Source: Dyella silvae
GTDB taxonomy: Bacteria > Pseudomonadota > Gammaproteobacteria > Xanthomonadales > Rhodanobacteraceae
Direction of reading: 5' to 3'
DNA length: 64,000 nucleotides
Assembly: GCF_026421305.1 (NCBI RefSeq)
Contig: NZ_JAPJBQ010000001.1
Span: 310,001 to 374,000 of the forward strand
The position numbers and the translations under genes were made by a program. The notes beneath the pieces were generated by a model. It was given only the letters and a program-made list of their open reading frames with translations, had not been told where the DNA came from and did not search any database. Shown here in pieces: positions 55,447-63,953 of this stretch (position 1 is the stretch's first letter; each line of letters begins with the position of its first letter).

Positions 55447-55998
55447 ATGGACGACCGGCAGTTTTTGCGCGTTCGCAGCGCAGCGACGGCATGCGTAGCC
55501 GTAGCCGAATGGGTCTTTCTCACCTGGCAGCACTTTCACGGCGGGGTTCCCAGCCATCACCTTCTTGCTCGCGCCGATTTGCCGGCCATTTCAAACTGGT
55601 GGGGCGGTTTGGTGCTCCCGTTGATGACCTGGTTTCTGGTGGGCCGCGTCCATCGGCGCCTTGCGTCGCAAGCCGGTTCGTCGATGCGACATGCCCTGAG
55701 TGGTTTCATCGCTGCGTTGTGCTTTGGCGTGCTGCTTTCCGTGTTCTTTACGCTTGGCAACGAACAGGTCACCGGCGCCATGTTCGAATCGCTATTTCTG
55801 ATCGCGCTTGTTGTTCCCATCTATCGCGCTGAATACCTGATGGGCTTCGTGCTGGGCATGGCCTATACGTTTGGTGGCGTACTGCCGAGCATCATTGGGT
55901 CTGTCATGGCGCTGATCACCATGGTGATCTATCGCTATATCCGGGCAGGGCTGTTGCGCGTCGGCAGAATGTTCGTCGGGATGGCGAAGAGAGCCTGA
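55447..55998 (+). CDS. integral membrane protein, hypothetical
   Basis: 183 residues with four or five TM helices (about 11-30, 45-66, 82-106, 113-128, 131-155) and no catalytic motif I recognise. The C-terminus is basic (RAGLLRVGRMFVGMAKRA), so it probably lies inside. GGAGGGG precedes ATG 55447. Neighbours on either side face away from it. Confidence 0.65.
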   Translation: MDDRQFLRVRSAATACVAVAEWVFLTWQHFHGGVPSHHLLARADLPAISNWWGGLVLPLMTWFLVGRVHRRLASQAGSSMRHALSGFIAALCFGVLLSVFFTLGNEQVTGAMFESLFLIALVVPIYRAEYLMGFVLGMAYTFGGVLPSIIGSVMALITMVIYRYIRAGLLRVGRMFVGMAKRA

Positions 55999-56105
55999 AG
56001 CCTGCGGACTGGCCGCTATCGCCGGTATGCCGTTGGCGCAGCACGCAGCGGCAAGTGCCGCCCGATCACAAACCGGGCGGCATACGCATCTTTGGAATCT
56101 CTCTT

Positions 56106-57026
56106 TTAGCCGTCCGTGGCGCAAACGTTGTCGTGGTGAGTGATCGAGGCAAGTCGGGTGGTCAGTCGCTTCTGCAAGTTGTGGGCAAAGCGTTCTGCTG
56201 CTTCAGGCCAGGCGCCCAGGTGCAGGAAGGGTTCGATCATCTCCAGTTCCATCAACAGGAAGCGGCCCTGGGAGATCACGCCGTCTACGCGCGCATAGGC
56301 AACGTCGGTGTGGCCCAGCGCCGCTACGGCGGAGAGGGCTCGTTTCGCGCTTGCTATCAGCGCCGCGTCAGGGACGATGATCTCGGCGGTGCCACCAAAA
56401 TCGGACTGCACGCGGTAATCGCCTGCCGCTGGACGTTTGATCACTGCGTGACTGTACTCACCGTCGAAAAACAGCAGGGACCATTCGCCCTCGCTGAGGA
56501 CTTCAGGCACGAAGGGTTGCACTAGGTACTCAAATTCCTTCGGCAGTTGCGCAATGGCGTGATCAAAAGCCGCGTCACCGACGACGCCGCGCGCCGTATG
56601 CCAAGCCGTGCCGCTAATCGTCGGCTTGATAACGACTTCTTGCCCGGGCGTCATGGCGAGCGATTGCTGCAGATTCTGCGCTGATGCAATTTGCGTGGGG
56701 ATTATGTCGATGCCCAGCGCCGCCAGTTCGGGCAGATAGCGCTTGTCGCTGTTCCACCGCAACAGGTCTTTAGGGTTGATGGTCGGAATGGGCAAGTGTT
56801 CCAACCATTGGCTGAAAGCCGCGTAGTGCTTGAAGTAATCCCAGGTTGAGCGCATCAGCACCGCGTCAAACTGCGACCAGTTCACGCCAGGGTCGTTCCA
56901 GACGCAGGCCACTGTCTCGATACCAAGGCGTTGCAGGGTGGCCGCCAGATGAGCGTCATCCGGGTGTATGCCTGGAACGATCGCGGATGTAGCGATAGCA
57001 AGACGATGAGTAACAGCGTTAGACAT
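56106..57026 (-). CDS. ATP-grasp domain protein (RimK/DcsG-like)
   Basis: 306 residues. Pre-ATP-grasp domain about 1-100 (HRLAIATSAIVPGIHPDDAHLAATLQRLGIETVACVWNDPGVNWSQFDAVLMRSTWDYFKHYAAFSQWLE), then the ATP-grasp with KPTISGTAWHTARG (about 148-160, ATP-binding Lys), EWSLLFFDGEYSHAVIKRP (about 188-206) and RFLLMELEMIEPFLHLG (about 262-280, metal ligands Glu and Glu). It resembles cycloserine-pathway DcsG-like ligases, but no partner gene of that pathway is present. Substrate unknown. ATG 57026 follows GGAGGT. Confidence 0.75.
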   Translation of the reverse strand: MSNAVTHRLAIATSAIVPGIHPDDAHLAATLQRLGIETVACVWNDPGVNWSQFDAVLMRSTWDYFKHYAAFSQWLEHLPIPTINPKDLLRWNSDKRYLPELAALGIDIIPTQIASAQNLQQSLAMTPGQEVVIKPTISGTAWHTARGVVGDAAFDHAIAQLPKEFEYLVQPFVPEVLSEGEWSLLFFDGEYSHAVIKRPAAGDYRVQSDFGGTAEIIVPDAALIASAKRALSAVAALGHTDVAYARVDGVISQGRFLLMELEMIEPFLHLGAWPEAAERFAHNLQKRLTTRLASITHHDNVCATDG

Positions 57027-57437
57027 GGCAAAACCTCCATCAATGGAGGGCGCCCTTGTCTGATAGATCGGAACTGAGCGTGGCGGATCATCTCCGTCGC
57101 AGCACCCCTCAGCTCCGATTGCGCGACAGTGAGTTTGCGCGCAACGGTTAGGCATTGAATGGACAATGCCCAATTAGTCTCACTGACTTCGCTGTGCTCC
57201 GTCAACGTTCGCTGCCTGCCGAAGGCGGATATGCCGGCGAGAAGAGGCAGGCTCGCATTGATGCCGTTCCCGACAGCGAACAACAGCTTTGGCCCTGAAA
57301 AAAGTGGCCATTGGGCATCGGTCGACGGTGCGGGTGTGGCGCTAAAGCGTCTATGCCATGATGCTGGCCACGGCTTGAAGGCGAGCGGGCGGTTAGCCAG
57401 GTTTCGCGATCAGGCACGGGCCACACTCGGGGTGGGC

Positions 57438-57956
57438 ATGAGCCGAACGCTGCTCGCGTTGATGGTGCCGGAAGCTGAGCCTGTGGTCGGCAGCTTTCGC
57501 GATCAGTACGACCCTTCCGCCAGGCGTGGTCTGGGCGCTCATATCACGCTTATCTATCCTTTTCTGGACAGCCAGTGGTTGTCGCCCCAGGTGCTGGCCA
57601 GGCTGCGCGATGTGATTGCAGGCGTGCCGGCGCCGATGTTTCGCCTGATCGAGGTGCGCACGTTCCCCTCGGTGGTGTGGCTGGCGCCGGAGCCAGCGAA
57701 GCACATCATGGTGCTGGCGGATGCGCTCGTGGCGGCGTTTCCCGATCACCCCAAGGGCGGTGGTGCGTTTCCCGATTTCGTGCCGCACCTTACGGCAGCG
57801 CGTGGCGTGCATCACGAGAAAGAGGCGGTGGTGAATGAGCTGGGCGTGAGGCTGGCCGATTACGGTCCGGTGTATTGCTGGTGTGAAAACGTGACCCTGC
57901 TGGTGAGCGAAGATCGCCGCTGGAGGGTTCTCGCGCAGTTTCCGCTGCTGCACTGA
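57438..57956 (+). CDS. 2H phosphoesterase superfamily protein (LigT/2'-5' RNA ligase-like)
   Basis: 172 residues. Two HxT motifs: HITLIYPF (about 35-42) and HLTAARGV (about 115-122), the hallmark of 2H phosphoesterases that act on cyclic phosphates or 2'-5' linkages. Other segments: SRTLLALMVPEAEPVVGSFRDQYDP. The start ATG 57438 has GGGGTGGG upstream. It is not adjacent to RNA-repair partners such as RtcB, so the substrate is unknown. Confidence 0.8.
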   Translation: MSRTLLALMVPEAEPVVGSFRDQYDPSARRGLGAHITLIYPFLDSQWLSPQVLARLRDVIAGVPAPMFRLIEVRTFPSVVWLAPEPAKHIMVLADALVAAFPDHPKGGGAFPDFVPHLTAARGVHHEKEAVVNELGVRLADYGPVYCWCENVTLLVSEDRRWRVLAQFPLLH

Positions 57957-58171
57957 GCGGCTGGCACCCGTCGCCATCGTATGGGCTCGACGTGGCGTGC
58001 TCTGCGCTGATATTTGCCGCGCAGTAGCGGTAAAACAGGGCTGGTGGCCCGGTTGGCACGGTCCTTGATTCCCTGGTCTCAGACCAACAGCCTTTTGGCT
58101 TCCCCAATTCCTTGCATATACAGCACCGCAACTTATTGAGCGCGGTGCCGGGTAAGGCCGTGCCTGAAAAC

Positions 58172-58192
58172 TAGAAGGGGGCACCTTCTATG
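58172..58192 (+). promoter_or_regulatory. hairpin over the ribosome site and start of the small gene 58190
   Basis: TAGAAGG-GGGCA-CCTTCTA is a perfect 7-bp stem (58172-58178 with 58184-58190). It contains the AAGGGGG ribosome site and the A of the start codon, so it could hold the ribosome site closed until unfolded. A second hairpin, GCACCGC/GCGGTGC, is 24 bp upstream (58123-58148). Confidence 0.4.
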
Positions 58193-58426
58193 GATATGAA
58201 CTTCACACTGATCGACGAACAAGGGCAGCCCATCGAGGTTTTCTGCGAAGTATTTGAGCGGGGCGAGGGTGTGTACTGGCGCGCCTGGCTGTATGGGTTC
58301 GCCAGCCTGCTGGACACGATGGAAGGGCGCGCCCCGATCGACGCGGCCATTCCTGGCCAGATCCAGGCGGAAATCATGATACGGGGTATCAGAGCCTCCA
58401 CGCCGGCTGACCCCACGCGGCATTAA
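58190..58426 (+). CDS. small hypothetical protein
   Basis: 78 residues, acidic, no signal or TM segment: begins MDMNFTLIDEQGQPIEVFCEVFERGEGVYWRAWLYGFASLL. A strong ribosome site (AAGGGGG) precedes ATG 58190 but is paired in a hairpin. Not recognised. The 233 bp before it hold the two hairpins and nothing else seen. Confidence 0.55.
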   Translation: MDMNFTLIDEQGQPIEVFCEVFERGEGVYWRAWLYGFASLLDTMEGRAPIDAAIPGQIQAEIMIRGIRASTPADPTRH

Positions 58427-58527
58427 GTGACCCATCGAGTGAGGCGTTGATCACGAAGCAGCGGGTGGGCCTGATTCGGGCGACAGCCGTTCGCAGTGCC
58501 GGCGGGCTATCACGGGGATCAGTTGCA

Positions 58528-58557
58528 AGCCGGTCCTTGGCAGAGGGCCGGCTTTTT
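58528..58557 (+). terminator. intrinsic terminator upstream of kup
   Basis: AAGCCGG...CCGGCTTTTTT hairpin 102 bp after the small gene at 58190; a candidate terminator for it. Confidence 0.75.
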
Positions 58558-58710
58558 TGTGCTTGCGTTGACCTTTCTAGGCATAGCATCCACCGTTGGG
58601 CGAGTGATAGATGCCAGCGCAAGACCGGCGTGACCGGCTTGAGCGGGGATTGTCATCACACAACGGTACCCTGCCTGCCATTCCACCCTTAGTCGTCCAA
58701 CAGGTGCTTC

Positions 58711-60588
58711 GTGACACAGGTATCCGAAGAGCAACCGTGGAAGAAGCCCACCACGCTTCTGGCCGCTGTGGGCGCGCTGGGCGTGGTATTTGGCGATATC
58801 GGTACCAGCCCGCTGTACACGTTCAAGACGGTGCTGGACCTGACGGGTGGCAACAACGCCCCGACGATTCTTGGCGTGATTTCCCTGCTGATATGGACGC
58901 TGATCATCGTCACGACGGTGAAGTACGCCGGTTTCGCCATGCGCATCGACAACGATGGCGAGGGCGGCATTCTCGCGTTGATGGCCCTGCTTGGCGTGAA
59001 GCGGCACAAGCGCCCGTTGATTGTGGCGACGGGGTTGTTTGGCGCGGCATTGATCTATGGGGATGGTGCGATTACACCGGCGATTTCGGTGTTGTCGGCA
59101 TTGGAAGGGCTGGACATTGCCGCACCGGAACTGAAGCACTACGTGCTGCCACTCACGGTGATCATTCTGTTGGGGCTGTTTGCGCTGCAGCCGATAGGTA
59201 CGGCGAAGATTGGTCGCACGTTTGGCCCGATCATGGCGCTGTGGTTTTTGACCATGGCTGTGCTGGGCGTATGGGGCGTGGTGCGCCATCCATCGATTCT
59301 GTGGGCACTCAATCCCTATTACGGGCTGAGCTATCTCTTTCACAGCGGCGGCAGTGGTTTTCTGGTGCTTGGTGGCGTCTTTCTGTGCGTTACCGGCGCG
59401 GAAGCGTTGTATGCGGATATGGGGCATTTCGGTGCCGGTCCCATCAAGCTGGCGTGGTCGACGCTGGTGTTTCCCAGTCTGGTGCTCAATTACGCGGGGC
59501 AGGGCGCCATCGTGCTGGAAGGCGCACCGACGGAGGGAAACATTTTCTATCGTCTGTGCCCGGCGTCGCTCACTTTGCCACTGATCATTCTTTCCACTAT
59601 CGCCACCATCATTGCCAGCCAGTCGATCATCACCGGCGCGTTCTCCATGACGCGGCAGGCGATCCAGTTGGGATGGATGCCGCGCCTGAAAATCCAGCAG
59701 ACATCGAGCGAAGGCTACGGGCAAATCTATGTAGGAGCCGTCAACTGGGCGCTGATGGTGGTGACGATTGGTCTGGCGCTGGGCTTCAGGAAATCGGACA
59801 ACCTGGCCGGAGCGTACGGCATCGCTGTATCAGCGACCATGCTGATGACGACGGCACTGCTGTTCATTGCCATGCGCGAGATCTGGAAATGGAACATCGT
59901 GGCTTGCGCTTTCGTTGCCAGCCTTTTCTTTATCGTCGACGCATCATTCTTCGCATCGAACATGATGAAGTTGCTCGAGGGCGGTTACGTGCCATTGCTG
60001 CTCGCGGGTCTGGTTTATCTGGTGATGTTTGTGTGGCACAAGGGCATCACGGCCGTGGCGATGCGGTTGGGCGAGAACCCGGTTCCCGTCGATGCCTTTT
60101 TCAAAGAGATGGCTAATGAAGGCGTGGCGCGCGTGCCTGGCACCGCTGTGTTTCTCACGCGGGCTAAAGCCACCACTCCGCCGGTGATGATGTGGTATGT
60201 CAAACATAGCCGCGCCTTGCACGAACGCGTGCTGGCAGTGACGCTGGATGTAGCGTCGATTCCGTATATCCCGGTGCAGAAGCGCCTCACGATGACGGAG
60301 GTGTGCCCGAATTACTGGGCGATCACGGCGTGTTACGGCTTCATGCAGCGGCCTGATCTTCCGGCGCTGATGTCGCAGATCGTTTCGCACGGCTGCTCCA
60401 TGGACTCCAACGAGCTCACCTATTTCATCGGCATGGAGAAGATCATGCCGCGCAATGATCGACGTGGTTTGCCGCGTTGGCTCTCGAAATTTTTTGCCGT
60501 GCTGCTGCGTAACAGCGCGCGGGTGACCGACTATCTCCACGTGCCGCCTGAGCAGGTGGTGGATATCGGCAGGCAGGTGTCGATCTAG
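58711..60588 (+). CDS. kup: Kup family potassium uptake transporter
   Basis: Constitutive low-affinity K+/H+ symporter of the inner membrane. 625 residues: 12 TM helices over about the first 440 residues, starting LLAAVGALGVVFGDIGTSPLYTFK (about 16-39, with the signature GDIGTSPLYT), and a C-terminal cytoplasmic domain. Family motifs include GDGAITPAISVLSALEGL and NYAGQGAIVLEG. The start is GTG 58711; no ATG fits better. Followed by a terminator. Confidence 0.95.
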   Translation: MTQVSEEQPWKKPTTLLAAVGALGVVFGDIGTSPLYTFKTVLDLTGGNNAPTILGVISLLIWTLIIVTTVKYAGFAMRIDNDGEGGILALMALLGVKRHKRPLIVATGLFGAALIYGDGAITPAISVLSALEGLDIAAPELKHYVLPLTVIILLGLFALQPIGTAKIGRTFGPIMALWFLTMAVLGVWGVVRHPSILWALNPYYGLSYLFHSGGSGFLVLGGVFLCVTGAEALYADMGHFGAGPIKLAWSTLVFPSLVLNYAGQGAIVLEGAPTEGNIFYRLCPASLTLPLIILSTIATIIASQSIITGAFSMTRQAIQLGWMPRLKIQQTSSEGYGQIYVGAVNWALMVVTIGLALGFRKSDNLAGAYGIAVSATMLMTTALLFIAMREIWKWNIVACAFVASLFFIVDASFFASNMMKLLEGGYVPLLLAGLVYLVMFVWHKGITAVAMRLGENPVPVDAFFKEMANEGVARVPGTAVFLTRAKATTPPVMMWYVKHSRALHERVLAVTLDVASIPYIPVQKRLTMTEVCPNYWAITACYGFMQRPDLPALMSQIVSHGCSMDSNELTYFIGMEKIMPRNDRRGLPRWLSKFFAVLLRNSARVTDYLHVPPEQVVDIGRQVSI

Positions 60589-60602
60589 GGATGCGCTGAC
60601 AA

Positions 60603-60631
60603 AGAAAACCCCGCACCAGGCGGGGTTTTCT
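60603..60631. terminator. bidirectional terminator after kup
   Basis: AGAAAACCCCGC-ACCAG-GCGGGGTTTTCT stem, 15 bp after the kup stop and 3 bp before the end of the minus-strand gene at 60634; it can serve both. Confidence 0.8.
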
Positions 60632-60633
60632 GG

Positions 60634-60810
60634 TCAGGCCGGTTCCGCAAGGGTGGCCTGGAGGCGATGTTGGTAGGTAACCTCGGTTTCCTGATACAGG
60701 CCGGACCATGGGTCCAGCACGTAACCTTCAATGGGGTCCGGTGATACGCGGCGGGTGTCGATGGGCTGTTGCTCGCTGGCAATTGGCGCATTCAGGGTCA
60801 TGGGATCCAT
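60634..60810 (-). CDS. small hypothetical protein
   Basis: 58 residues, soluble and Pro-rich: begins MDPMTLNAPIASEQQPIDT and contains DPIEGYVLDPWSGLYQETEVTYQHRLQATL. AGGAG lies 5 bp before ATG 60810, which decides this start over a longer frame. Not recognised. The 232 bp to the next gene look empty. Confidence 0.5.
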   Translation of the reverse strand: MDPMTLNAPIASEQQPIDTRRVSPDPIEGYVLDPWSGLYQETEVTYQHRLQATLAEPA

Positions 60811-61042
60811 AGGCACTCCTCTTTCTTGTCGCGGGGAGATCAGACTATCCATTCGCCTGTTCGCGAGCAGTTAAAGCGATAGTCTGTTTTGGAGAACGCA
60901 AAACTTATGACCGGAAGCACTGAGATTTCTTTTACGGTTCGATGACGCCGCAGCGCGCCTGCGTGTAGCGCCAGAGTATTTCGAGATTGTGACGCTGGCG
61001 TGCGACAATGCGGATCCCACATCGCTCAGAGCCCATCCCGCG

Positions 61043-61324
61043 ATGGCCATACAGAAAGACGCCTATCGTCAGTTCCAGGAAGAACTGGCTGCCTTGGACA
61101 AGGAGAACGAGCGCCGTCGCCAGCAAGCCGATGAGCCCCCTGCGCAACGCGCCAAGCGGGAGTTTCTGGAGTTGCGCCAACGCTATGGCCTGAGCGTCGC
61201 GGACGTGGTTGCTTTTTTCCCTGAAGAAGAGGGCATTGCCTACCTGCAGGGTTTGATTGCGGCGGCGGAAGCCAAGCCACCCGTAACGCGCAAGCGTCGT
61301 ACCAAGGGTTCAACGGAAGAGTGA
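61043..61324 (+). CDS. small helical protein, possibly nucleoid-associated
   Basis: 93 residues. N-terminal coiled coil (AYRQFQEELAALDKENERRRQQADE, about 6-30), then REFLELRQRYGLSVADVVAFFPEEEGIAYLQGLIAAAEA and a basic tail KPPVTRKRRTKGSTEE. The coil plus basic tail recalls H-NS-like or other DNA-associated small proteins, but I see no firm family match. The start is uncertain (ATG 61043; ATG 60989 is an in-frame alternative). Confidence 0.5.
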   Translation: MAIQKDAYRQFQEELAALDKENERRRQQADEPPAQRAKREFLELRQRYGLSVADVVAFFPEEEGIAYLQGLIAAAEAKPPVTRKRRTKGSTEE

Positions 61325-61397
61325 CGTGAACTCGCCGTGACGTGTCCGTAACGCGGGTTTTGCGATACAGATGGCTGTCGACTCCGGGAGGCTTGCC

Positions 61398-61790
61398 ATG
61401 ATCGAACAGATCGCAGGATTTCCACCGGGCGCGCTGGGTTTTCGCGCCAGCGGTCAGGTAACGGCGGCAGATTACGAGCGCGTGCTGGTGCCCGATATCG
61501 AAGCGGCGTTTGCGGTGAATCGTAAGCTGCGCCTGCTGTATCAGATCGGCGAGGACTTCACCGGCTTCGACCCGGGAGCCATGTGGGACGATGCCATGCT
61601 GGGTTTTCGCCACTTCAGCGGATGGGACCGGGTAGCGCTGGTGACCGACGTGCAGTGGCTGCGCATCGCGGCGCTGGCCATGGGTTTTGCGGTGCCGGCA
61701 CAGTTCAAGTTGTTCCGCAACGCAGAGCTGGATACGGCCATGGACTGGATCAGCGAGCCGCGGCCGGAAAGTGAGGAAGGGAACAAATGA
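61398..61790 (+). CDS. STAS/SpoIIAA-like protein
   Basis: 130 residues of the SpoIIAA-like family: GALGFRASGQVTAADYERVLVPDIEAAFAVNRKLRLLYQIGEDFTGFDPGAMWDDAMLGFRHFSGWDRVALVTDVQWLRIAALAMGFAVPAQFKLFRNAELDTAMDWI (about 10-118). GGGAGG precedes ATG 61398. The family is widespread and its function is not settled. The gene ends 51 bp before the asnB leader ORF. Confidence 0.78.
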   Translation: MIEQIAGFPPGALGFRASGQVTAADYERVLVPDIEAAFAVNRKLRLLYQIGEDFTGFDPGAMWDDAMLGFRHFSGWDRVALVTDVQWLRIAALAMGFAVPAQFKLFRNAELDTAMDWISEPRPESEEGNK

Positions 61791-61841
61791 AACTTTTCGC
61801 AGTACTTGTCAGCGAACGCGGCATGTGTTGAAGTCGACGCC

Positions 61842-61970
61842 ATGTCCCGTCTTTACGCCCGCTTCGTTGCCATGACCGCTGCTGCTGCAGCGGCCGGTGA
61901 GCACGCGCGCGTGCTGAACAACAATAACGCCAATAATAATACCCGCATCCACGGGTGGGCCGGCGTGTAA
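61842..61970 (+). CDS. Asn-rich leader peptide of asnB
   Basis: 42-codon ORF. Residues 26-33 read NNNNANNN, seven Asn codons (AAC AAC AAT AAC, then GCC, then AAT AAT AAT), just where an attenuator should sense charged tRNA-Asn. A possible weak ribosome site GAAG is 8 bp before ATG 61842; ATG 61872 is an alternative start. Codons run on to TAA at 61968-61970. The peptide itself has no other recognisable role. The upstream stretch (61791-61841) must hold the promoter, but I see no clear boxes. See the regulatory feature at 61941-62030. Confidence 0.75.
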   Translation: MSRLYARFVAMTAAAAAAGEHARVLNNNNANNNTRIHGWAGV

Positions 61971-62030
61971 GCAGTATTTCCAGACATACACACGCAAAAA
62001 GGCCCGCTCATCGCGGGCCTTTTTGTTTTT
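61941..62030 (+). promoter_or_regulatory. asparagine attenuator of asnB
   Basis: Three alternative pairings are seen. 1:2 is ACCCG (61941-61945) with CGGGT (61952-61956). 2:3 is GTGGGCC (61955-61961) with GGCCCGC (62001-62007), seven pairs including one G-T. 3:4 is the terminator AAAAAGGCCCGC (61996-62007) with GCGGGCCTTTTT (62013-62024). A ribosome stalled on the Asn codons (61917-61940) would cover the 5' strand of 1:2 and free region 2 to pair with region 3, preventing termination; a ribosome at the stop codon would cover region 2 and allow the terminator. This is the trp-type logic applied to asparagine. Confidence 0.7.
61996..62030 (+). terminator. conditional terminator before asnB
   Basis: AAAAAGGCCCGC-TCATC-GCGGGCCTTTTT stem followed by GTTTTT. 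It lies 36 bp before the asnB ATG; it is the 3:4 hairpin of the attenuator. Confidence 0.9.
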
Positions 62031-62066
62031 CTGCCATGCGAAAAACAAACCAAGGAATCCCAGGCC

Positions 62067-63740
62067 ATGTGTTCCATCTTCGGCATGTTCGACCTGCAGC
62101 CAGGCGATGACCTGGCGGCGTTACGCCAGCAGGCGCTGGAGCTCTCGCAGCGCCAGCGTCATCGCGGACCCGACTGGAGTGGCGTGTTCGTCGATGCCGG
62201 CGTGATTCTGGTGCACGAGCGGCTGGCCATTGTCGACCCTGCCAGCGGCGCGCAACCGCTGCGCTCGCGCGATGGTGCGCTCGCGCTGGCGGTAAACGGC
62301 GAGATCTACAACCACCGTGAACTGCGTTCGGCCAGTGATTACGACTTCACCACCGGATCAGATTGCGAGGTGATCAACTCCCTGTATCGCGAAGGGCACG
62401 CGCCTGCTGACTGGGTTTCGCAGCTCAATGGCATTTTTGCTTTCGCGCTGTGGGATGCCGACGCTGCGCGTTACGTGATTGCGCGAGACCCCATTGGGGT
62501 ATGCCCACTGTATTGGGGGCACGACAGTGAAGGGCGCTTGTGCGTGGCATCGGAAATGAAGGCGCTGGTTGGGGTGTGTGCTGACGTGGCGCCGTTTCCG
62601 CCAGGTCATGTGTATGACAGCACCGATGGCGAACTACGCCGCTACTACCACAAGCCGTGGCGCGACTATGCGCAAACGAAGGGGCATGACGTTTCACCTG
62701 ATGCGCTACGGGAGGCCTTTGAGCAGGCGGTGCATCGTCAGTTGATGACCGATGTGCCTTATGGCGTGCTGCTTTCGGGTGGGCTGGACTCCTCCCTGGT
62801 GGCTGCCTGCGCCGCGCGTTTTGCACGCCATCGAGTGGAGGATGACGACAAGGCCGAGGCCTGGTGGCCACGCCTGCACTCGTTTGCGATTGGCCTGGAA
62901 GGCTCGCCCGACCTGGCCGCGGCACAAGTGGCGGCGGATGCGCTGGGTACGGTGCATCACGGTTTCGTGTACACCTTCTGGGAGGGGCTGGACGCGTTGC
63001 CCGAAGTCATTCGTCATATCGAAACGTACGACGTCACCACCATTCGCGCATCCACGCCGATGTATCTGCTGGCCCGGCGCATCAAGGCGATGGGCGTGAA
63101 GATGGTGCTGTCGGGCGAGGGATCGGATGAAATCTTCGGTGGTTATCTCTACTTTCACAAAGCGCCGTCGGCGGAAGCGTTTCACGAAGAGACCGTGCGC
63201 AAGCTGGATGCGTTGCACAGCTACGACTGCCTGCGTGCCAACAAGTCGATGATGGCCTGGGGCGTGGAAGCGCGCGTGCCTTTCCTCGATCTGGCGTTTC
63301 TGGATGTGGCCATGGGTATGGACGCGCGCCACAAGATGGCGGGGCAGGGGCGCATCGAAAAGGCGGTGCTGCGCGAGGCATTTCAGGGCGCCTTGCCGGA
63401 CGCCATCCTGTGGCGGCAGAAGGAGCAGTTCAGCGATGGTGTGGGTTACGGGTGGATCGATGGCCTGAAGGAGCATGCCGAGCAGGCGGTGAGCGATCGC
63501 GAGTTCGCCGCCGCGGCTACGCGGTTTCCGCACAACCCGCCCGCCACCAAGGAGGCGTATCTGTACCGGCGTATTTTCGAGCGTTTCTACCCGGGGCAGG
63601 CGTGCGCGGCGACGGTGCCGGGTGGCAAGTCGATTGCGTGTTCGTCGCCGGCCGCGCTGGCATGGGATCCGGCGTTTGCCGCGGCGGCGGATCCGTCGGG
63701 GCGGGCGGTGAAGGGGGTGCATCAGCAGGCGTTGGCGTAG
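62067..63740 (+). CDS. asnB: asparagine synthetase B (glutamine-hydrolysing)
   Basis: Makes asparagine from aspartate, glutamine and ATP. 557 residues, the size of E. coli AsnB (554). N-terminal glutaminase: nucleophile Cys2 (MCSIFGMFD), RGPDWSG (about 33-39) and VNGEIYNHRELR (about 74-85). C-terminal ATP-pyrophosphatase domain: PP-loop LLSGGLDSSLVAA (about 234-246) and VLSGEGSDEIFGGYLYF (about 347-363). All key residues are present. The upstream leader and terminator predict control by asparagine supply. Confidence 0.96.
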   Translation: MCSIFGMFDLQPGDDLAALRQQALELSQRQRHRGPDWSGVFVDAGVILVHERLAIVDPASGAQPLRSRDGALALAVNGEIYNHRELRSASDYDFTTGSDCEVINSLYREGHAPADWVSQLNGIFAFALWDADAARYVIARDPIGVCPLYWGHDSEGRLCVASEMKALVGVCADVAPFPPGHVYDSTDGELRRYYHKPWRDYAQTKGHDVSPDALREAFEQAVHRQLMTDVPYGVLLSGGLDSSLVAACAARFARHRVEDDDKAEAWWPRLHSFAIGLEGSPDLAAAQVAADALGTVHHGFVYTFWEGLDALPEVIRHIETYDVTTIRASTPMYLLARRIKAMGVKMVLSGEGSDEIFGGYLYFHKAPSAEAFHEETVRKLDALHSYDCLRANKSMMAWGVEARVPFLDLAFLDVAMGMDARHKMAGQGRIEKAVLREAFQGALPDAILWRQKEQFSDGVGYGWIDGLKEHAEQAVSDREFAAAATRFPHNPPATKEAYLYRRIFERFYPGQACAATVPGGKSIACSSPAALAWDPAFAAAADPSGRAVKGVHQQALA

Positions 63741-63782
63741 CTGAAGCGGTAGCGATTGAGGCGCACCTCTCATATACCCTCG

Positions 63783-63894
63783 CCGTCATCCCGGCGCAGG
63801 CCGGGATCCAGTGACTGGTGCGCTGGAGCTTGGCGCGTGGTTCGCTTTGCTGTTCACTGAGGAGGCTGGATCCCGGCCTACGCCGGGATGACGG
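63783..63894. repeat. long palindromic repeat (CCGTCATCCCGGC type)
   Basis: Two 29-bp arms (63783-63811 and 63866-63894), complementary with one mismatch, around a 54-nt centre. Related to the palindromes at 7310-7337 and 14104-14140. Lies downstream of asnB. Confidence 0.8.
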
Positions 63895-63917
63895 TAGAAA
63901 GGGTGTCGCAAGATTGA

Positions 63918-63953
63918 CCCCTCACCCCAGCCCTCTCCCCGGAGGGGAGAGGG
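63918..63953. repeat. dispersed repeat (CCCTCTCCCC hairpin), second copy
   Basis: CCCCTCACCCCAG tail followed by the CCCTCTCCCC-GGA-GGGGAGAGGG hairpin (63931-63953), the same element as 14047-14082 in opposite orientation. Confidence 0.75.
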
